This document shows, one piece after another, positions 18,503 to 28,969 of a DNA stretch of 64,000 nucleotides. Position numbers and translations under genes: made by a program. The notes under the pieces are model-generated. The model was not told the DNA's origin. It made no database searches and worked only from the letters and a program-made list of their open reading frames with translations. Source of the DNA: Morinoia aosen (Eukaryota > Arthropoda > Malacostraca > Amphipoda > Talitridae); assembly GCA_030386875.1 (NCBI GenBank), contig CM059576.1, forward strand, positions 19,968,058 to 20,032,057, read 5' to 3'. Numbering within the stretch: the first letter of the stretch is position 1; each line of letters begins with the position of its first letter.

Positions 18503-18725
18503 TGTAGTGCTCTACCCTAGTTACCCCTCAAACCTCGATTCTAGTCTCTTTATGTTCAGTAACCTTAATATATCCCAATGTAAATTTATCCAATAAGAAG
18601 TTCCCAACTCCTCCACTGCGTATCACCGATACCAACCGCCGGAGGAGTATAAAAGTAAGGCCGCTGCTTCACTCGCCGCAAACGGTACTCAATGGCCGAA
18701 GCAGCAACACCATAAAGGCCTTACA
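18503..18725 (+). repeat. 3' LTR of the TRIM element
   Basis: Second LTR with TATAAAAG at 18648-18655. It is preceded by the purine tract AGGGGGAGGG and followed by the ATAG target duplication. Confidence 0.85.
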
Positions 18726-19233
18726 ATAGGAAAAACTTTATTTATTGATGTATGGTGAAAATATTTCACGACGTCCAGTGTAAATTTACGTAGAATTGTA
18801 GATCAAGTATGCAATAGTTTTATAATCCATATTTGCTTCTTTGAATGTATCTAAGGAGATATACCTTTTATCATTCTAATTCATTGAAACGTCGATAATT
18901 TAATAACCTTCTTGAATGAATTAATTTTTGAATATACATCATCAGTGTTTTATTCTATACTTCATAATTTTTCACTTATCCCAAAAAATATTCTAGCGCA
19001 GCAAATTTAATTTATACGGATAAAAGTTTAGCTACTCGTATATATCTTTCATAAGCATCATTTCATTTCCTTTATCATCAATGTTGAAAGAAAACAAATT
19101 TAGCCCATTTTGTGTTCAAATTCAAACAATAAGAAATTCATTCATGTAAAATCTAGTGATCATTTGGGAATGTATATCACTGAATTTATATCCTTAGTGT
19201 CATATGTTTCTTAAGCCCTTGAATTGCATGCAG

Positions 19234-19328
19234 CTGATGCAGTGAACATCAAAAGGGAGGTGCTTGATGCTGAGCTGGAAGCCATCACTGTGAAGGAGGA
19301 ACCCATTGACTGGGACCAGGAACCTCAG
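19234..19328 (+). pseudogene. copy A exon 2
   Basis: The acceptor TTGCATGCAG ends at 19233 and the donor GTGCTG starts at 19329. The 95-nt exon encodes DAVNIKREVLDAELEAITVK and then EEPIDWDQEPQ. It is acidic and carries two hydrophobic-K-x-E words (IKRE, VKEE). Length and phase equal copy B exon 2. Confidence 0.8.
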
Positions 19329-19911
19329 GTGCTGTGACTTGTTGCTTCATGTTTTCTGTTGCCTTTTTTCACTTTTATTTGAGTTTTCCACACTGCTAAT
19401 ATTTGAAACTTGAAATTATTAGAAGAGCTTTACATTTCTGGTTTTACCTTTTTTTTCATTAGTAGATTTTATGACATTTCTCTTTAAAACCTACATAGTC
19501 TTAAGCAATTGGTATTTAATGAGAAAACTCATCATTTTGTCAATCCACATTTGTTGGTTCAATCATTCAAATAAATTGTGAAATCCCTCAAAAAATTGGC
19601 AGTATGTTTGTTAATTAATATATTTTCATTTATGGATGATCAGTTATGATTTCCGAGTGTACTAATGTATTTTAACTTATAAATATTCTAAGGTTTTAAC
19701 AAAATTTATTGTTTACTGGGTTTAATTTCACAGTTTTGGTTTGGTTTACCTGAGGTGTAGGAAAGATATTTTGTGTGAATGCACAATTTAAAATAGTTTC
19801 TGTATTTTATTTATCTTAATTCCCAAATATTTTAAAAGCGTATGTTTGCAAAACCATTCTGAGTATTTTCTAGTGATGTGTGTTGGTATTAAAATGAGTT
19901 TTCCCTTACAG

Positions 19912-21112
19912 ACCAGTACGTGTGCTGCCCCCTCCACCCTCACCTTCAAGAGAGAAGTAGACAATGACAGCACTGAGGCAAGCACAGGACACGCAGAAGC
20001 AGAGGACAAGTTGAGGGGACGGCAGCTCTGGTGCGTGCAACACAAGTGCTGTTCAACAGGGACCAGCTGGAGCATCTCAAGGGAGCAGTGACTCGCTACC
20101 ATCAGATGTGTCGGGTAGTGGCAGTGGTGTTGAGGCCGCACCTCCTGACAGACTCGTATCACGGCCCTTACTGTGTGAACATTGTGATTACTCCACTGGT
20201 AGGAGGGGCCTAATGAAGCTGCACCTCCGTGGCAGGCATAAATTGGGATTTTTCTTGAAGTGCAAGTTTTGTGAAAGCACTTTTGTTAGCTTGAAGTGTT
20301 TGAATTTTCATATAGCAAGGAAACACGAGGAAGGAAAATTGCACAAATGCCAGTTGTGTCATTACCGATTTGGTTCTGAAGAAGATTTGAAGCAACATTT
20401 GTGCAACAGTGCTTTAGGAAAACAGCTGAAGTTTTGTGAGTTTTGTGATTATACTGCTGCTGAAACTTGTAAACTGCGTCGACACAAAAAATGTGCGCAC
20501 GGGATTGGTGAGATGTTGAAGTGCAACTTATGCGAGTACGGTACTGCTTTACAAAGTACCTTGAAGGCGCATAAACTTATCAAGCAAGGTGAAGGGGAAC
20601 CGTTGAAGTGCAGGGTGTGTGACTATACTACCGCCCATATAACCACTCTTAAGAGACATCATTCTCGTGTTCATGGCATTGGTGAACTGATCAAATGTGA
20701 GTTCTGCAAATACACAGCTGTATGTATGACAAGTTTAAAATCACACCAGACGAGTCATCACGGTAAAGGGCGTCTGTACAAATGTGAGTTCTGCGACCAC
20801 TATTCTGCCTATAGTGCTAATTTAGAACAACACCGAGCTGGTAAGCACGGAATGGGGAAGGTGTTCAATTGTAAGATGTGCAAATATTCTTGACCTTATT
20901 TGACAAATTTTAAGCGACATCAAGCGAGTAAGCACGGTATAGGGAAGTCGTTTGAGTGTAGGTTGTGCGAATTTTCTTCAGCTTATAAGAGAAGTATTAA
21001 ACGACATCAGGCAAGTAAACACGCTAAAAGGAAGGTGTGCAAGTTGAGTAATGGAGTTATATTCCTCCAAAAAGAACGTCCGTTGCGCGACAGCAACCTA
21101 AGGCGGCAGTAA
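19912..21112 (+). pseudogene. copy A exon 3, zinc-finger array with frameshift and stop
   Basis: The acceptor TTTTCCCTTACAG ends at 19911. The linker frame (TSTCAAPSTLTFKREVDN) runs to the frameshift near 20018. The fingers then read in the +1 frame from 20108. About ten fingers of the type CX2CX12HX3-5H follow, joined by HGIG/HGKG-like linkers. Finger 3 and finger 5 have degenerate final histidines. TGA at 20891-20893 falls in finger 9. Confidence 0.8.
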
Positions 21113-21163
21113 AGATTCACTGCTGTTGGCAAAGAAGAGGCATAGTTATTTGTGTGCTGGCTG

Positions 21164-21169
21164 AATAAA
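21164..21169 (+). terminator. AATAAA polyadenylation signal of copy A
   Basis: AATAAA occurs about 50 nt after the last frame of the zinc-finger array, in the region conserved with the 3' flank of copy B. Copy B does not show the hexamer at the same site. Confidence 0.4.
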
Positions 21170-21289
21170 TGTCAATTGTGATAATGCCAGAAAAAGTAAA
21201 GGGTTAGTATTCCATAAAGTATTTAATTTTAACAGAATGTGTCTGTGAATTAACCAACGCGGTAAAGGTTGGCTTCTTCGAAAATATCC

Positions 21290-21665
21290 CCCCTCAGGGG
21301 GATACAATTATTGTATCTATGGGAATTAGCGCTCCCAGGGGGACAATGTGAGGGCCCGAGCTGAAGGCTAGGTAGGCTTTCTTTTTTGTTAAAATAGAAT
21401 AGGTTTTTGGTTTTGTTACGGACCATCTTTTTTTGGTTTACTGCTGTCCTGTTTTTTCAGCACCTACTACTTTCTTCTTCAACTTTGATCTTGTTTCATG
21501 AACTTCTTTCTCATCTTGCTGTTTCTATGACCTTTCTGCATAGATTCCTCATTCTCTCATCTCCATACTAAATGGTGCCTTCCCCCTTCCTCTCTTCGAT
21601 ACGCTCTTTTTTTTGTAGCGGTTAGGGAGGCTTAAACTAACTTATAGTCATAATCTTAATCTCAA
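21290..21665 (+). mobile_element. SINE-like element, full-length copy in the 3' flank of copy A
   Basis: The 376-bp element starts CCCCTCAGGGGGATACAA and ends with TTAAACTAACTTATA plus a TAATC-like tail. It is flanked by a 15-bp target duplication, TCTTCGAAAATATCC (21275-21289, 21666-21680). The paralogous 3' flank of copy B lacks it. The long target duplication and 3' tail indicate target-primed insertion by a LINE. Confidence 0.85.
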
Positions 21666-21679
21666 TCTTCGAAAATATC

Positions 21680-21850
21680 CTCCCCGCTTATTCCTACCCA
21701 AAAAGTGGAAGAAGCACTGCGACTTCACCCGTGAGAGAGGCTGTCACAGTGGGGAACAATATCCCTTTAAACAATGCAAACTTATGAGTTTTAGTGTCAT
21801 TTAGTAGTCAAAATTGCATTTCAATTCCTATGTACTGAAATTTGATGTGT
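21680..21850 (+). repeat. 3' flank of copy A homologous to 43190-43380
   Basis: The segment CTTATTC.TACC.AAAAAGTGGA.GAAGCA and GTTTTAGTG.CATTTAG align with the region after copy B. This marks the right limit of the duplicated block at about 21850 and 43380. Confidence 0.65.
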
Positions 21851-21976
21851 GAATGATATTATTGAGGGGTCGCAATGCGCACAGCTTTGAGTAGTGCTGC
21901 CTGACTGTGTGCTGTGTAGCAGTCATGCATTGCAACGGTGTTGAGTTAGGTGATGCACAATGTTGGCAGTATTGAC

Positions 21977-22092
21977 TGATGACTTCGGTTACTGATGCAG
22001 AATGACGACTGGTGACTGATGCAGAATGATGACTTTGGTGACTGATGCAGAATGATGACTTCAATGATCGATGCAGAATGATGACTTCGGTA
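21977..22092. repeat. 26-bp tandem repeat, about 4 units
   Basis: Units of the form TGACTGATGCAGAATGATGA plus CTTYRR repeat with few changes. Nothing else is seen in this stretch. Confidence 0.6.
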
Positions 22093-22149
22093 ACCCAGAA
22101 GTAGCTATACTCAAATGTGTCCATTGTACTAGATTTAACAAACATCGGC

Positions 22150-22420
22150 ATTCAAGGATGCTTAATTTCCAATCAAGCCTGATAAATATCAACTTGTGCA
22201 TTTGTTTTTCAAATGCCTTATAACTTACGCCTGGACGCCACGATGGTTTACCCCGGACAAGATCGAGACTCATTTCAGACACCTGGGTAGAGCGGGGTAT
22301 TGTGCTTTGAGTTTGATTCTGTAACCAACGAGGAAGCGCCACACAGCTCTGGTATTCGAACCCTCGACACTTTCACGGAAGGGTGGTGATAGATAACAGG
22401 GATGGTCCCTGTTTGTGCAC
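22150..22420 (-). mobile_element. tRNA-derived SINE, diverged copy
   Basis: Read on the minus strand, GTCGAGGGTTCGAATACC is a B-box-like word. It is followed by CACAATACCCCGCTCTACCC and, near the 3' end, ATCAGGCTTGATTGGAA. These match the SINE at 44828-45080 in the same order. The A-box part is too diverged to define the 5' end. Confidence 0.55.
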
Positions 22421-23580
22421 CACCTTCTGGAAAATGTCTCTGTTGTAGAGATACCTGAGGAAAGTTAGTTGCTGAAGCTAGAGCCCTTGGTTTCTTGCTC
22501 CCAGGTTTTGAGAGGTTCGATAGTTTCCCTGAGGATGGATGAGATCGGATGATATTTTTCTTCATCGACGGAAAAACTTATTCTTGTTCAGGTCGTCAAA
22601 GTGATGTGCAAGTTTATCGGTGCGTAATTCATCCTATGTTCAGTTATTCTTGGACGGATAATTTAATTTTTTTGAGATAGCCCCTCTTCTCGGGAAGAAT
22701 GCTGCTTTTGTCACCGGCTTAGCAGCGCTTTCATTAGAGGCGGAGTTCTTCGTTGTTGACTTTATAGCGAACTTTTGTTGCGCGTAATTTAGACATGTAT
22801 TTCTATGTCTCTTGCATCTTGAGGGTGATCATTTAGTTTCTCTAATACCAGGAAATTGCGTCCGATCGAGGTTTTATTCCATTTTCAATCGGAGTTTAGA
22901 TCACTGATAAAGCCATATTTTCTGAGGCTGATTTATTCTGTAGAATCTTCCTAATGTTCAGGGATAAGAGAGAAAGTAAGATTTGCTGACTTTTATTTAA
23001 TTCTCAAGAAGATGGCAGAACAACCAGAAAACTTTGCTGGTTCTGCAAGGTCAAGTTAAGATTCGTCAATAGTTTTTTCGTTACTGCAAATGGCTTCCAA
23101 TATTTTTTGGAATTCCAGGTTACTGCCTAAAGAAGCTAATGCTAAAGCTAAGTAGCGAAATTTTTGCATAAGTCCAGCTTAATAAAAGCATGGTGGCAGG
23201 AGTATTTACAAATATTTTTTTAAATCCTGAAAAGTATTCAAATACTGCCCACTCTGTACGTGATCATGTGCTAAACTGTGTCGCAAATATCATCCTTTAA
23301 AAATTTCTGCATGTCAAAACACCAAAACTTAGGTACATAATTTTCCTCAGTTCCTGTACCGGATTTTGCAGATTTTATCATTGTAGAAGTATCTTTCCGA
23401 TATTGTGCCCTCAATGTCTGTATTTTTTCTTTCAATATTGATCATCGAAATTAATGTAGTTGTTTCCTTATCTGTTGGTAGACGTCTTCTTTTACCAATC
23501 TATTTTATATGAATCCAGCTTTATATTCCATAAGCATGGGTACTGCTTGTAATTATTAATCGAGTTGGAAACCTAATCAC
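22420..23580. other. no gene seen
   Basis: AT-rich sequence with stops in all frames. No repeat in this window matches it strongly. A short fragment at 22097-22135 resembles the 3' UTR of the CR1/L2-like element at 58530. Confidence 0.5.
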
Positions 23581-23649
23581 GTGACCACAGGGAGTGCTGC
23601 TTTGTCACAATCTCCCTTCGCAACGTCTGAATCATCGCTGCCGGGCTTA

Positions 23650-23828
23650 TACACGAGCGTATTCACCGTCACCGTTCAGTGTCACTGACGCTCATGAGGA
23701 AAAATATCTAACTTGCTTGATATGCCGATTAGGATCGGTGCCGCTCTCGCAATTAGGCTCATTTTGGCGTGCAGTGGGTGGGGCTAAGCGGCACTCAAGG
23801 ATCGGTGACGGTGAAGAGCGCTCGTGTA
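23650..23828. mobile_element. 179-bp MITE with TTA target duplication
   Basis: Inverted ends TACACGAGCG and CGCTCGTGTA continue as TTCACCGTCACCG and its complement. TTA flanks both sides (23647-23649, 23829-23831), as in PIF/Harbinger insertions. There is no coding capacity. Confidence 0.65.
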
Positions 23829-24480
23829 TTAGGGCCTTGAGGAAGCATTATTTCCTTCTGTAGTACAGAGGCACGAGTCCACCTATCTTGGCGATGGCTT
23901 AACATGCGTGTTCTTTCTATCCACTTGGCTACAACGAGCACTCTTAAGAGACAATCTATTGCTGTATCACTTGTGATTAAGAAATTGTTTGAATAATTTA
24001 AATTAATTAGATGCCGGCTGAACGCAAGCCGCAAGGCCTCAGCAGAGCCTGTTGTTGAGGTGCGATTTTTGATCGATTCTATTTTTGGCGCCCACCTCAC
24101 GATTTGTGAGGCCTACTGGCTCATGAAACGTGTGCATTGTTGGCGGATTTTAAAACTTGGTCATAAGGACTTATGACTTACCTTTGAGTACTTTAGACTA
24201 TTATTAAGACTTTGTCATTGAAGTCGATAGGACTTAGTTATTTTGTTTAAACATTAATATTCAGCCTTCAATAGCGTGATATTAACTTGACCTTCTAATT
24301 TGTATATAGCAACTGCACTCTTGCCCCCCAGCAGGCAGATTGTGTGATGTGTTGTACCCAATTTCACAGTGTGTAAAATTTGAATTCTGTGTTTTCACTA
24401 ATTTACTTTCTCTTACATTGCGTAGTTCATTTTTTGTAACGCAGATGGAAATAACCACCGCCTAACTTCCTAAGTAGCCA

Positions 24481-24751
24481 CCACGGTAGAGGAAACAAGG
24501 CAGTGTTATTTCTATGGGATAAAATACACCTCTTGTTCGGCTAGCCAATACAATGGCTTTATTTCAAACAAACTTTATGACGTCACCAAAACGCCATGTC
24601 GTTAGGCCAATAGTGGAGCCAGGTTTGGGGGTAGCAGTGCTACCAGATACAATATGAGCGCTGCCATTGGTTCGTTGCCGTGACGTCAGCAAAACCACAC
24701 CGTCAACGAAAAAATGACCGGTTTGAACCTACCTTGTTTCCTCTACCGTGG
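24481..24751. mobile_element. 271-bp MITE with 20-bp TIRs and paired CRE/CCAAT words
   Basis: Terminal inverted repeats CCACGGTAGAGGAAACAAGG (24481-24500) and its complement (24732-24751) are perfect. The interior is partly symmetrical, with TGACGTCA at 24578-24585 and 24681-24688 and CCAAT-type words near both. The target duplication is not resolved. Confidence 0.65.
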
Positions 24752-24885
24752 TACCTACCCCAAATTTATTTACATCCGTCCTAACAGCAGTCCTTTTGTT
24801 CTGTCGTTACAACTTGCAGAGAGGAGGACTCCCGAGAATTGCTCGGTAAGTATTTATTTGCTTGCAACCATCTTGCCTCGGCAGA

Positions 24886-25411
24886 CCCCTCAGGGGGACA
24901 CAACTATTGTATCTTATTATGCCTCGTATGGCTTATCTATTTGTACACCTCTGATGGTTTGTCAATTAGTACTCCTCGTATGGAACTTTTGTTTTATCAC
25001 GTCCTATATTAAGAAACTTTTTAAAACCCAATATGTTGGCATGTATCTCATGTGGCAACTTGGAAAATAAAAGTTTTTTCTTTTTCTATGTGAATTAGCG
25101 CTCCCAGGGGGACTATGTGAGGCTCGAGCTGAAAATTAGGTAGGCCTTCTTTATGTTAAAATAACATAGGTTTTTGTTTTGTTACGGACCATCTATTTTC
25201 GGTTCGCTGCTGCCCGGTTTTTAAGCACCTACTACTTTCTTCTTCAGCTTCGATCTTGTTTCATGAACTTCTTTCTCATCTTACTGTTTCTATGCCCTTT
25301 CTGCCTAGATCCCACGTTCCCTTAACTCCAAACTAAATGATGCCTTCTTCCTTCCTCTCTTTGGATCTCATTCGTTGAGGATAGGGAGACTTAAACTAAC
25401 TAATAATCTAA
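24886..25411 (+). mobile_element. SINE-like element with an internal insertion
   Basis: It starts CCCCTCAGGGGGACACAA and ends in TAATAATCTAA. A 15-bp target duplication with one mismatch (TCTTGCCTCGGCAGA / TCTTGCCACGGCAGA) lies just before 24886 and at 25412-25426. About 165 bp (around 24920-25088) interrupts the head. A diverged relative of that insert is at 25485-25575. Confidence 0.75.
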
Positions 25412-25743
25412 TCTTGCCACGGCAGAAATATCCAAGAGAATATATTGTGTTCATTTCTCCCAATAACATAGTTTAAGCCTGACACGGTACCTCGTATCGT
25501 TTGTTTATCAATTAAGGACCTTCATGTTGAGAAATTTGTGAAATCAAACATGTTGTAATACATTTCTGTATCAACTTTTTTTAAATGAATGGTTTCTTTT
25601 TTCTTATCAGTGTGCTTATATAATGCCTGCTTAATTTTAAGATTTATTACCAAAAAATTCTGGCGTTCACAAATTCACGTATTGAGTGCGCTAATTTTTG
25701 TGGTCGTTTGTACGATGTACAATTTTTTTTACAATTTGCTCAT

Positions 25744-26105
25744 CCCCTCAGGGAGACACAACTATTATATCTATGGTAATTAGCGCTCCCAGGGGGACAA
25801 TGTGCGGGCCCGAGCTGAGAGTTAGGTAGGCCTTCTTTTTGTTTAAATGAAAGTGTTTTTGTTATGTTAAGGACCATCTTTTTTCGGTTCACTGCTGTCC
25901 TGTTTTTTCAGCACCTACTACTTTCGTCGTCAACTTTTATCTTGTTTCATGAACTTCTTTTTCAACTTACTGTTTTTAGGTCCCTTCTGCATAGATTTTG
26001 TATTTTCTTATCGCTATACTTAATGGTGCTTCTTTCCTTCCTCTCTTCGATACGCCCTTTTTGTAGCGGTTAGGGAGGCTTAAACCAACCTATAATCTAT
26101 AATCT
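25744..26105 (+). mobile_element. SINE-like element copy
   Basis: It shows the same order as the other copies: CCCCTCAGGGAGACACAA head, GCGCTCCCAGGGGGAC, GAGTTAGGTAGGCC, T-rich body, GGGAGGCTTAAAC and a TAATCTATAATCT tail. A weak 8-bp target duplication (ATTTGCTC) is visible on both sides. Confidence 0.75.
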
Positions 26106-26373
26106 TACATTATTTGCTCGTGTGTGTGTTGTGCTGTTCTTTTCGTTCGATATGAATTTGAGTATTTAGTTATCTTGCACGGCTTTGCAGGTATCCATAA
26201 GTAATTCAATTGTTTGTTTTAAGTCTTTGCACAAGTTGACTTTGAAATTGAAGATTTATTTTATGCGTGTGATATTACTCACTTTGAAATTAGATGTTTG
26301 TTTCTGATTATCTGAAGTTTCCTCTCATATGAGCGACTTGTTTTGTTCTGTGCCCTTGATGCTTCCAAGTGAA

Positions 26374-26497
26374 CTTGATTTAGGTGCCTTCAAACAACAT
26401 AGCGTCAACGTTCGTGTTTTGTACGGTATGAAATACTTGATTTAGGTGCCTTCAAACAACACAGCATCAATGTTCGTGTTTTGTATGGCATGAAATA
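26374..26497. repeat. 62-bp tandem duplication
   Basis: CTTGATTTAGGTGCCTTCAA recurs 62 bp later, followed by AACAACA.AGC.TCAA.GTTCG. Two units differ at a few bases. No function is apparent. Confidence 0.7.
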
Positions 26498-26550
26498 CAA
26501 TAGTTAGTGATCCTGAAACTTCAGATCTTCTGGACGTTGTTGCTTTAGAA

Positions 26551-27698
26551 TATTGGTTCTTAACCTTTTTTTCTCCAATTCCCACTTTCTGGTAAGCCAA
26601 CCCTCCATTCCCCACAACAGCAACTTTATTTTATTTATGTGACATTCCTAGCATAGCAGGGTTGTCACTTTTTCCCAAACATGACATACTATACCTCATT
26701 GTGGTTTTTTTTGTTATTAAAACAGTCTGTAAATGTTTGTGATTTGTAAAGTTAGGCAACGTTTGAATGTAATGTGTTAGATTTTGAAATACTTTTGATT
26801 TCTTTGTGGGTGGAAAAAATGCACAAGATTCCCCACCTGGCAACTCCGCCATTCCCCACCTGGCAACTCCGCCATTCCCCACCTGGCAACTCCGCCATTC
26901 CCCACCTGGCAACTCCGCCATTCCCCACCTGGCAACTCCGCCATTCCCCACCTGGCAACTCCGCCATTCCCCACCTGGCAACTCCGCCATTCCCCACCTG
27001 GCAACTCCACCATTCCCCACCTGGCAACTCCACCATTCCCCACCTGGCAACTCCGCCATTCCCCACCTGGCAACTCCGCCATTCCCCACCTGGCAACTCC
27101 ACTATTCCCCACCTGGCAACTCCACCATTCCCCACCTGGCAACTCCGCCATTCCCCACCGGGCAACTCCGCCATTCCCCACCGGGCAACTCCGCCATTCC
27201 CCACCGGGCAACTCTGCCATTCCCCACCTGGCAACTCCGCCATTCCACACCGGGCAACTCTGCCATTCCACACCGGGCAACTCTGTCATTCCACACCGGG
27301 CAACTCTGCCATTCCCCACCTGGCAACTCCGCCATTCCCCACCTGGCAACTCCACTATTCCCCACCTGGCAACTCCACCATTCCCCACCTGGCAACTCCG
27401 CCATTCCCCACCGGGCAACTCCGCCATTCCCCACCTGGCCACTCCACCATTCCCCACCTGGCCACTCCTCCATTCCCCACCTGGCAACTCCGCCATTCCC
27501 CACCTGGCAACTCCGCCATTCCCCACCTGGCAACTCCGCCATTCCCCACCTGGCAACTCCGCCATTCCCCACCTGGCAACTCCGCCATTCCCCACCTGGC
27601 AACTCCGCCATTCCCCACCTGGCAACTCCGCCATTCCCCACCTTGCAACTCCGCCATGCCCCACCAGTGGGGAACTCCCCCCAGGTCAAGAACCGTTG
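26551..27698. mobile_element. hAT-like non-autonomous element carrying a minisatellite
   Basis: The left end TATTGGTTCTTAACCT and the complement of the right end CAACGGTTCTTGACCT are inverted and resemble the GGTTCTTAACC termini common in hAT elements. Flanking 8-mers CTTTAGAA (26543-26550) and CTTCAGAT (27699-27706) match at 6 of 8 bases, the hAT duplication length. There is no transposase. Confidence 0.55.
26831..27676. repeat. 23-bp minisatellite, about 36 units
   Basis: The unit CCCCACCTGGCAACTCCGCCATT repeats in exact 23-bp register (26831, 26854 ... 27544). Variant units have CCGGGCAACTC, CTGGCCACTC, ACTATTC or CATTCCACACC, partly in blocks. Several frames on both strands are open only because 23 is not a multiple of 3 and the unit lacks stops; these are not genes. 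Confidence 0.92.
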
Positions 27699-28073
27699 CT
27701 TCAGATGAACAGCCTACGTGGAAGGAGACAGACCGTGTCGTGCGCTGCACGGCGGCTGTGCCCCGTTGAGGAGGCGTCCGTTTGTGTAGATATCAGCGGC
27801 GGTAATTAGCTCACTGACAGCAGTGGTTTTGCTTCAAGACGGATTGTTTGGTACGGGAATTTCCCTAAAATTATGGTTCATGAGACTTATGCCGTATGGA
27901 ATTTTTGATGAACTATTTAGAATTTAATATTTTATCCGCAAGTGGTTCAACAGAAGTTAAATATTCCTTAAATTTGAAGTAAATTGAAGAAAATTTGAAA
28001 ATAGCGAACATGAACTGGATCGTACTTTCATTTAGCTTAAATTACGCATTTAGAAAAAAGTGTTTATGACTAA

Positions 28074-28962
28074 GGCCCCTTTCACACAGAGCGTGAAATC
28101 ACGCTGCGTGTAAAAATCACGCAGCGGGATTTCACGTTGAATCGTTCACACGAGGCATTTTTTTACGCTTGATTCTGTCCGTTTTGCATTGCTGTTCTCC
28201 GAGAGTGCTCACGAGTGTTTGTGGACTGGGTAATAATGGCTGCTCAGAGTAAAGAAAAAAAGCTCTCTTTTTATACTTGCTGTATAAAAGACAGCAAAGG
28301 AAGAGAAGAAGGCGGTGCTGGGTACATAAGATAGTCAGTTAAGGCGCAGGAAGGAGAATTTTCCACACTATTTGCAAAATTAAGGGAAGATGAAGCCAAA
28401 TTCTTCAATTACTTCCGTATGTCTGCCGAAAGTTTTGACGAATTGCTCTCATACGTCCAAGGCAAATTAACCCGCAACAACACGCAGATGAGGGATGCTG
28501 TACCTGCTATTGAAAAACTGGCTTTAACCCTCAGGTAAAGTATTTCGATCTTGCTAAGTAAGTAGGTTGTAATAATGGCAATATTAATGAAAAATCTTTC
28601 TTAAGTATAAAAAACTATTACTTAGTATTCTAATCCATATAAAAGATATGTAAGAAATAAACAATAACACAACACATCCACTCTGACCCACTCTTTGTAC
28701 CGCACTGCGAGGTGGCGTGAAAACACGCTCAGTGTGCAAGGTAGACTTGAACACCAATGAAAGCTAAACTTTTGCGTGAAATTTCCCGTTGCGTTTTTAG
28801 CAGACACACGCTCGGCATCAGGCGTGAACTTTCACGCTGCGTGAAAACCTGTCGCGTGTGAATAGAAGTGTACATTATCTATGTCCGCTTAGGTTTGGCG
28901 TGAAATCCCGCTACATGATTTTTTACACGCAGCGTGATTTCACGCTCTGTGTGAAAGGGGCT
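28074..28962. mobile_element. defective PIF/Harbinger transposon
   Basis: Ends GGCCCCTTTCACACAGAGCG and AAAGGGGCT (inverted over about 65 bp) are flanked by TAA (28071-28073, 28963-28965), the Harbinger target. Subterminal GCGTGAAA words recur in both orientations (28085-28170, 28715-28935). The interior retains a transposase N-terminal exon (28236-28534); the catalytic part is missing. Confidence 0.85.
28236..28534 (+). pseudogene. Harbinger transposase N-terminal exon, broken
   Basis: After an ATG at 28236 the frame hits TAG, then continues as EGEFSTLFAKLRED, FFNYFRMSAESFDELLSYV and AIEKLALTLR. This is the conserved N-terminal region of Harbinger (DDE_4-type) transposases. A WVH-like word, expected just upstream, lies in another frame, so there is also a small indel. 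The exon ends at a good donor, CTCAG|GTAAAG (28534/28535). The DDE catalytic domain is absent. It is therefore a remnant, and any mobility would depend on an autonomous relative. Confidence 0.75.
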
Positions 28963-28969
28963 TAATGGT

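Larger units (their letters stand above)
17594..18725 (+). mobile_element. TRIM-like non-autonomous LTR retrotransposon in intron 1
   Basis: Two 223-bp LTRs (17594-17816 and 18503-18725) both start TGTAGTGCTC and end GGCCTTACA. They differ at about 6 positions (2.7%). A 4-bp target duplication, ATAG, lies at 17590-17593 and 18726-18729. The 686-bp interior starts with TGGTGACCCC (17819-17828), a start shared with tRNA-Trp-type primer sites of the CsRn1-like gypsy lineage. It ends in AGGGGGAGGG (18489-18498), a polypurine tract. It has no gag or pol. Paralogue B lacks it at the matching intron site (about 39150). Confidence 0.88.
17121..21112 (+). pseudogene. C2H2 zinc-finger gene copy A, disrupted
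   Basis: Three exons match copy B at 38043-43041 with the same intron phases: 17121-17232, 19234-19328 and 19912-21112. C2H2 fingers fold around zinc and usually bind DNA in the nucleus. Two lesions break it. In exon 3 one extra base near 20014-20022 (TTGAGGGGACGGCAG against TTGAGGGAAGGCAG in B) shifts the frame, giving a stop at about 20091. In finger 9 a TCA serine codon of copy B is TGA at 20891-20893. The last finger is also frame-shifted after about 21036. The finger frame 20108-20890 otherwise stays open. It is probably a pseudogene; an assembly or base error could explain one lesion but hardly all. Confidence 0.8.

Noticed and set aside
18152..18596. Basic ORFs of about 110 codons in the TRIM interior
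   Set aside because: They are three overlapping frames of GCTCGGCTTCATC-type repeats; not protein-like and no gag motif.
26831..27676. CRISPR-like regular repeats
   Set aside because: Units are contiguous with no unique spacers, the genome is eukaryotic and there are no cas genes; it is a minisatellite.
26752..27769. Several ORFs of 130-331 codons on both strands (PPGNSAIPHLATPPFPTWQL-type repeats)
   Set aside because: They are translations of a 23-bp minisatellite in all phases; no start context, splice sites or non-repetitive domain.
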